Shown: positions 62,955 through 64,000 of the stretch, piece by piece
Position numbering within the stretch: the stretch's first letter is position 1
How the letters are laid out: every line of letters starts with the position of its first letter
Assembly: GCA_009930155.1 (NCBI GenBank)
Contig: RZYX01000001.1
Span: 1-64,000 of the forward strand
DNA from: Clostridia bacterium
Lineage (GTDB): Bacteria > Bacillota_A > Clostridia > Oscillospirales > Acutalibacteraceae
Length of the DNA stretch: 64,000 nucleotides
Direction of reading: 5' to 3'
The notes under the pieces: generated by a model
Told to the model about the DNA's origin: nothing
Databases searched by the model: none
The model's input: only the letters and a program-made list of their open reading frames with translations
Made by a program: the position numbers and the translations under genes

Positions 62955-64000
62955 ATGAGAGTAAAATATAAAAAAATCCATTTACTATGGTTATGTGTAA
63001 CTATTTTGACAACATGTTTATTTTACATTAGTATGACAGCTTATGCATTGGAAGAAACAACAGAAACGACGGAAAGTACGATTGCTGTTACTAATATAGA
63101 ATTTGCAGACTATGAAAGTGAATTAAATGTGGGTAAAAGCTTGACTCTTTCCGCTACAGTTTATCCAACTGATGCTTCAGTGCAAACAGTAACTTATAAA
63201 TCATCTAATACAGACATTGCTACTGTAAGCTCTTCAGGCGAAGTAAAGGGGATTTCTGCGGGAAAGGTTACTATTTATGCTTCGGCAGGGATTTTTACAA
63301 AAGAGATTAATTTGACGGTTACTATAGCAACAACAAAAATTTCTCTGAATAGTACCTATGTTGTTTTAAAAACCAATAAAACATTTGCTCTAAAAGCAAC
63401 TGTTTTGCCATCAAACGCTACTGCTCAGGCTATATCTTATAAATCATTGGATACAAGTGTTGCAGCGGTGTCTGACAGTGGCATAATTAAGGGAGTTTCG
63501 TGCGGAAACACCACGATAATGGTTTCTAACTCTGATACAAGTGTGGCAGTGACTGTTATCATTAATAACAGTCAAAAACCTGATAATAATACTCAAAACA
63601 TTAGTTCGTCTAATGGTACAGAACAAACAGAGTATCCAAGCTCGGTAACATCAAAGAATTATAAAACGCTTTCAAAAGATATGCTGAAATATTTATATCA
63701 GAACGGCAAAAAATTAACAGTAACAGGAGAAGGCTATTCAATAATTATTAAAGGTGAAGATATTGTAAATTACGATAATGAATTTGACACAAACATCGTA
63801 TTTACCAAAGGAGATAAGGGAATATCCTTTATATTGAATAATGGAAAAAACTTATGTGGACCATTAACACTTAAAATCACTGATAATAATATTCATGGTA
63901 AGTATTTATACATATATAACGAGACAAACAAAAAATACAATCTTATAGAAACTGATAATATCAAAGAACTTAAACTTAATACTCCTGGAAAGTATTTGAT
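62955..64000 (+). CDS. Secreted protein with two BIG2 Ig-like domains, 3'-truncated
   Basis: The frame opens at ATG 62955, three bases after the HlyD gene, and continues past the window end (348 codons seen). A signal peptide ends near residue 31 (SMTAYALEE). Two BIG2 domains follow (about 44-122 and 127-202), each with the YKSSNTDIATVSSSGEVKGI or SYKSLDTSVAAVSDSGIIKG pattern. A Ser/Asn-rich linker and a strand-rich third region (GYSIIIKGEDIVNYDNEFDT) follow. It is translationally linked to the export adaptor, so it may be a surface companion of the bacteriocin machine; its role is unknown. Confidence 0.85.
   Translation, partial: MRVKYKKIHLLWLCVTILTTCLFYISMTAYALEETTETTESTIAVTNIEFADYESELNVGKSLTLSATVYPTDASVQTVTYKSSNTDIATVSSSGEVKGISAGKVTIYASAGIFTKEINLTVTIATTKISLNSTYVVLKTNKTFALKATVLPSNATAQAISYKSLDTSVAAVSDSGIIKGVSCGNTTIMVSNSDTSVAVTVIINNSQKPDNNTQNISSSNGTEQTEYPSSVTSKNYKTLSKDMLKYLYQNGKKLTVTGEGYSIIIKGEDIVNYDNEFDTNIVFTKGDKGISFILNNGKNLCGPLTLKITDNNIHGKYLYIYNETNKKYNLIETDNIKELKLNTPGKYL

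Overview
The window is a low-GC Gram-positive genome segment, most likely from an anaerobic, spore-forming Clostridia (Oscillospirales/Ruminococcaceae-like). Supporting signs are an intact sigK, rubrerythrin with superoxide reductase, Rex, SpoIIIE/FtsK, strong Shine-Dalgarno sites with some GTG and TTG starts, a CIRCE-controlled groESL, and a monoderm-type type IV pilus cluster without a secretin. The assignment below class level is inference.

Bases 1-20.4 kb hold housekeeping genes: a 5'-truncated Mrp Fe-S ATPase, a C_GCAxxG_C_C/NifX-like fusion, rubrerythrin and desulfoferrodoxin, birA, a cold-shock gene with a hairpin leader, and a divergent pair of wall-active peptidases. They are followed by a GNAT/PLP-lyase pair and an operon of phosphohexomutase, asnS, larE, larB and larC (nickel-pincer cofactor synthesis, no larA in view). 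On the minus strand lies acn-icd-rex plus an unknown gene, then a TepA/ClpP-like protease on the plus strand.

Bases 20.5-30.4 kb: uppP, ftsK, a YgiQ radical-SAM protein, a ComEC-like metallo-hydrolase with a DUF3006 partner, rpsB-tsf behind a structured leader, a hemolysin-III family membrane protein, and sigK on the minus strand.

Bases 30.4-41.3 kb form a type IV pilus locus: major pilin, prepilin peptidase, PilC, PilM, PilN-like, PilO-like, three minor pilin-like proteins (two of more than 500 residues) and PilB. A long structured leader precedes the pilin. Two stable intercistronic hairpins probably set pilin and PilMNO levels above those of downstream genes. No retraction ATPase is in view.

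Bases 41.4-51.4 kb: a cysteine-rich conserved protein, groESL, an O-antigen-ligase-like polymerase, a polysaccharide deacetylase, an AgcS symporter with a large extra insert, a lipoprotein, a Dabb protein, tRNA-Pro, two tRNA-Leu and a small GtrA-like protein.

Bases 51.4-58.3 kb are accessory. They contain repeated terminator-like elements, a secreted low-complexity protein, a divergent XRE regulator/SLOG pair with palindromic operators, and a decayed integrative-conjugative-element module (DUF4314 and probable ArdA-like remnants, Dam-type methylase, DUF3849 gene) with in-frame stops.

Bases 58.3-64.0 kb carry a bacteriocin locus: a C39-peptidase ABC exporter, a double-glycine-leader hydrophobic peptide, a small two-helix membrane protein (candidate immunity), a 159-residue protein of unclear family, an HlyD-type export adaptor, and a secreted protein with two Ig-like BIG2 domains that runs off the window. 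This is the best candidate for an undescribed system.
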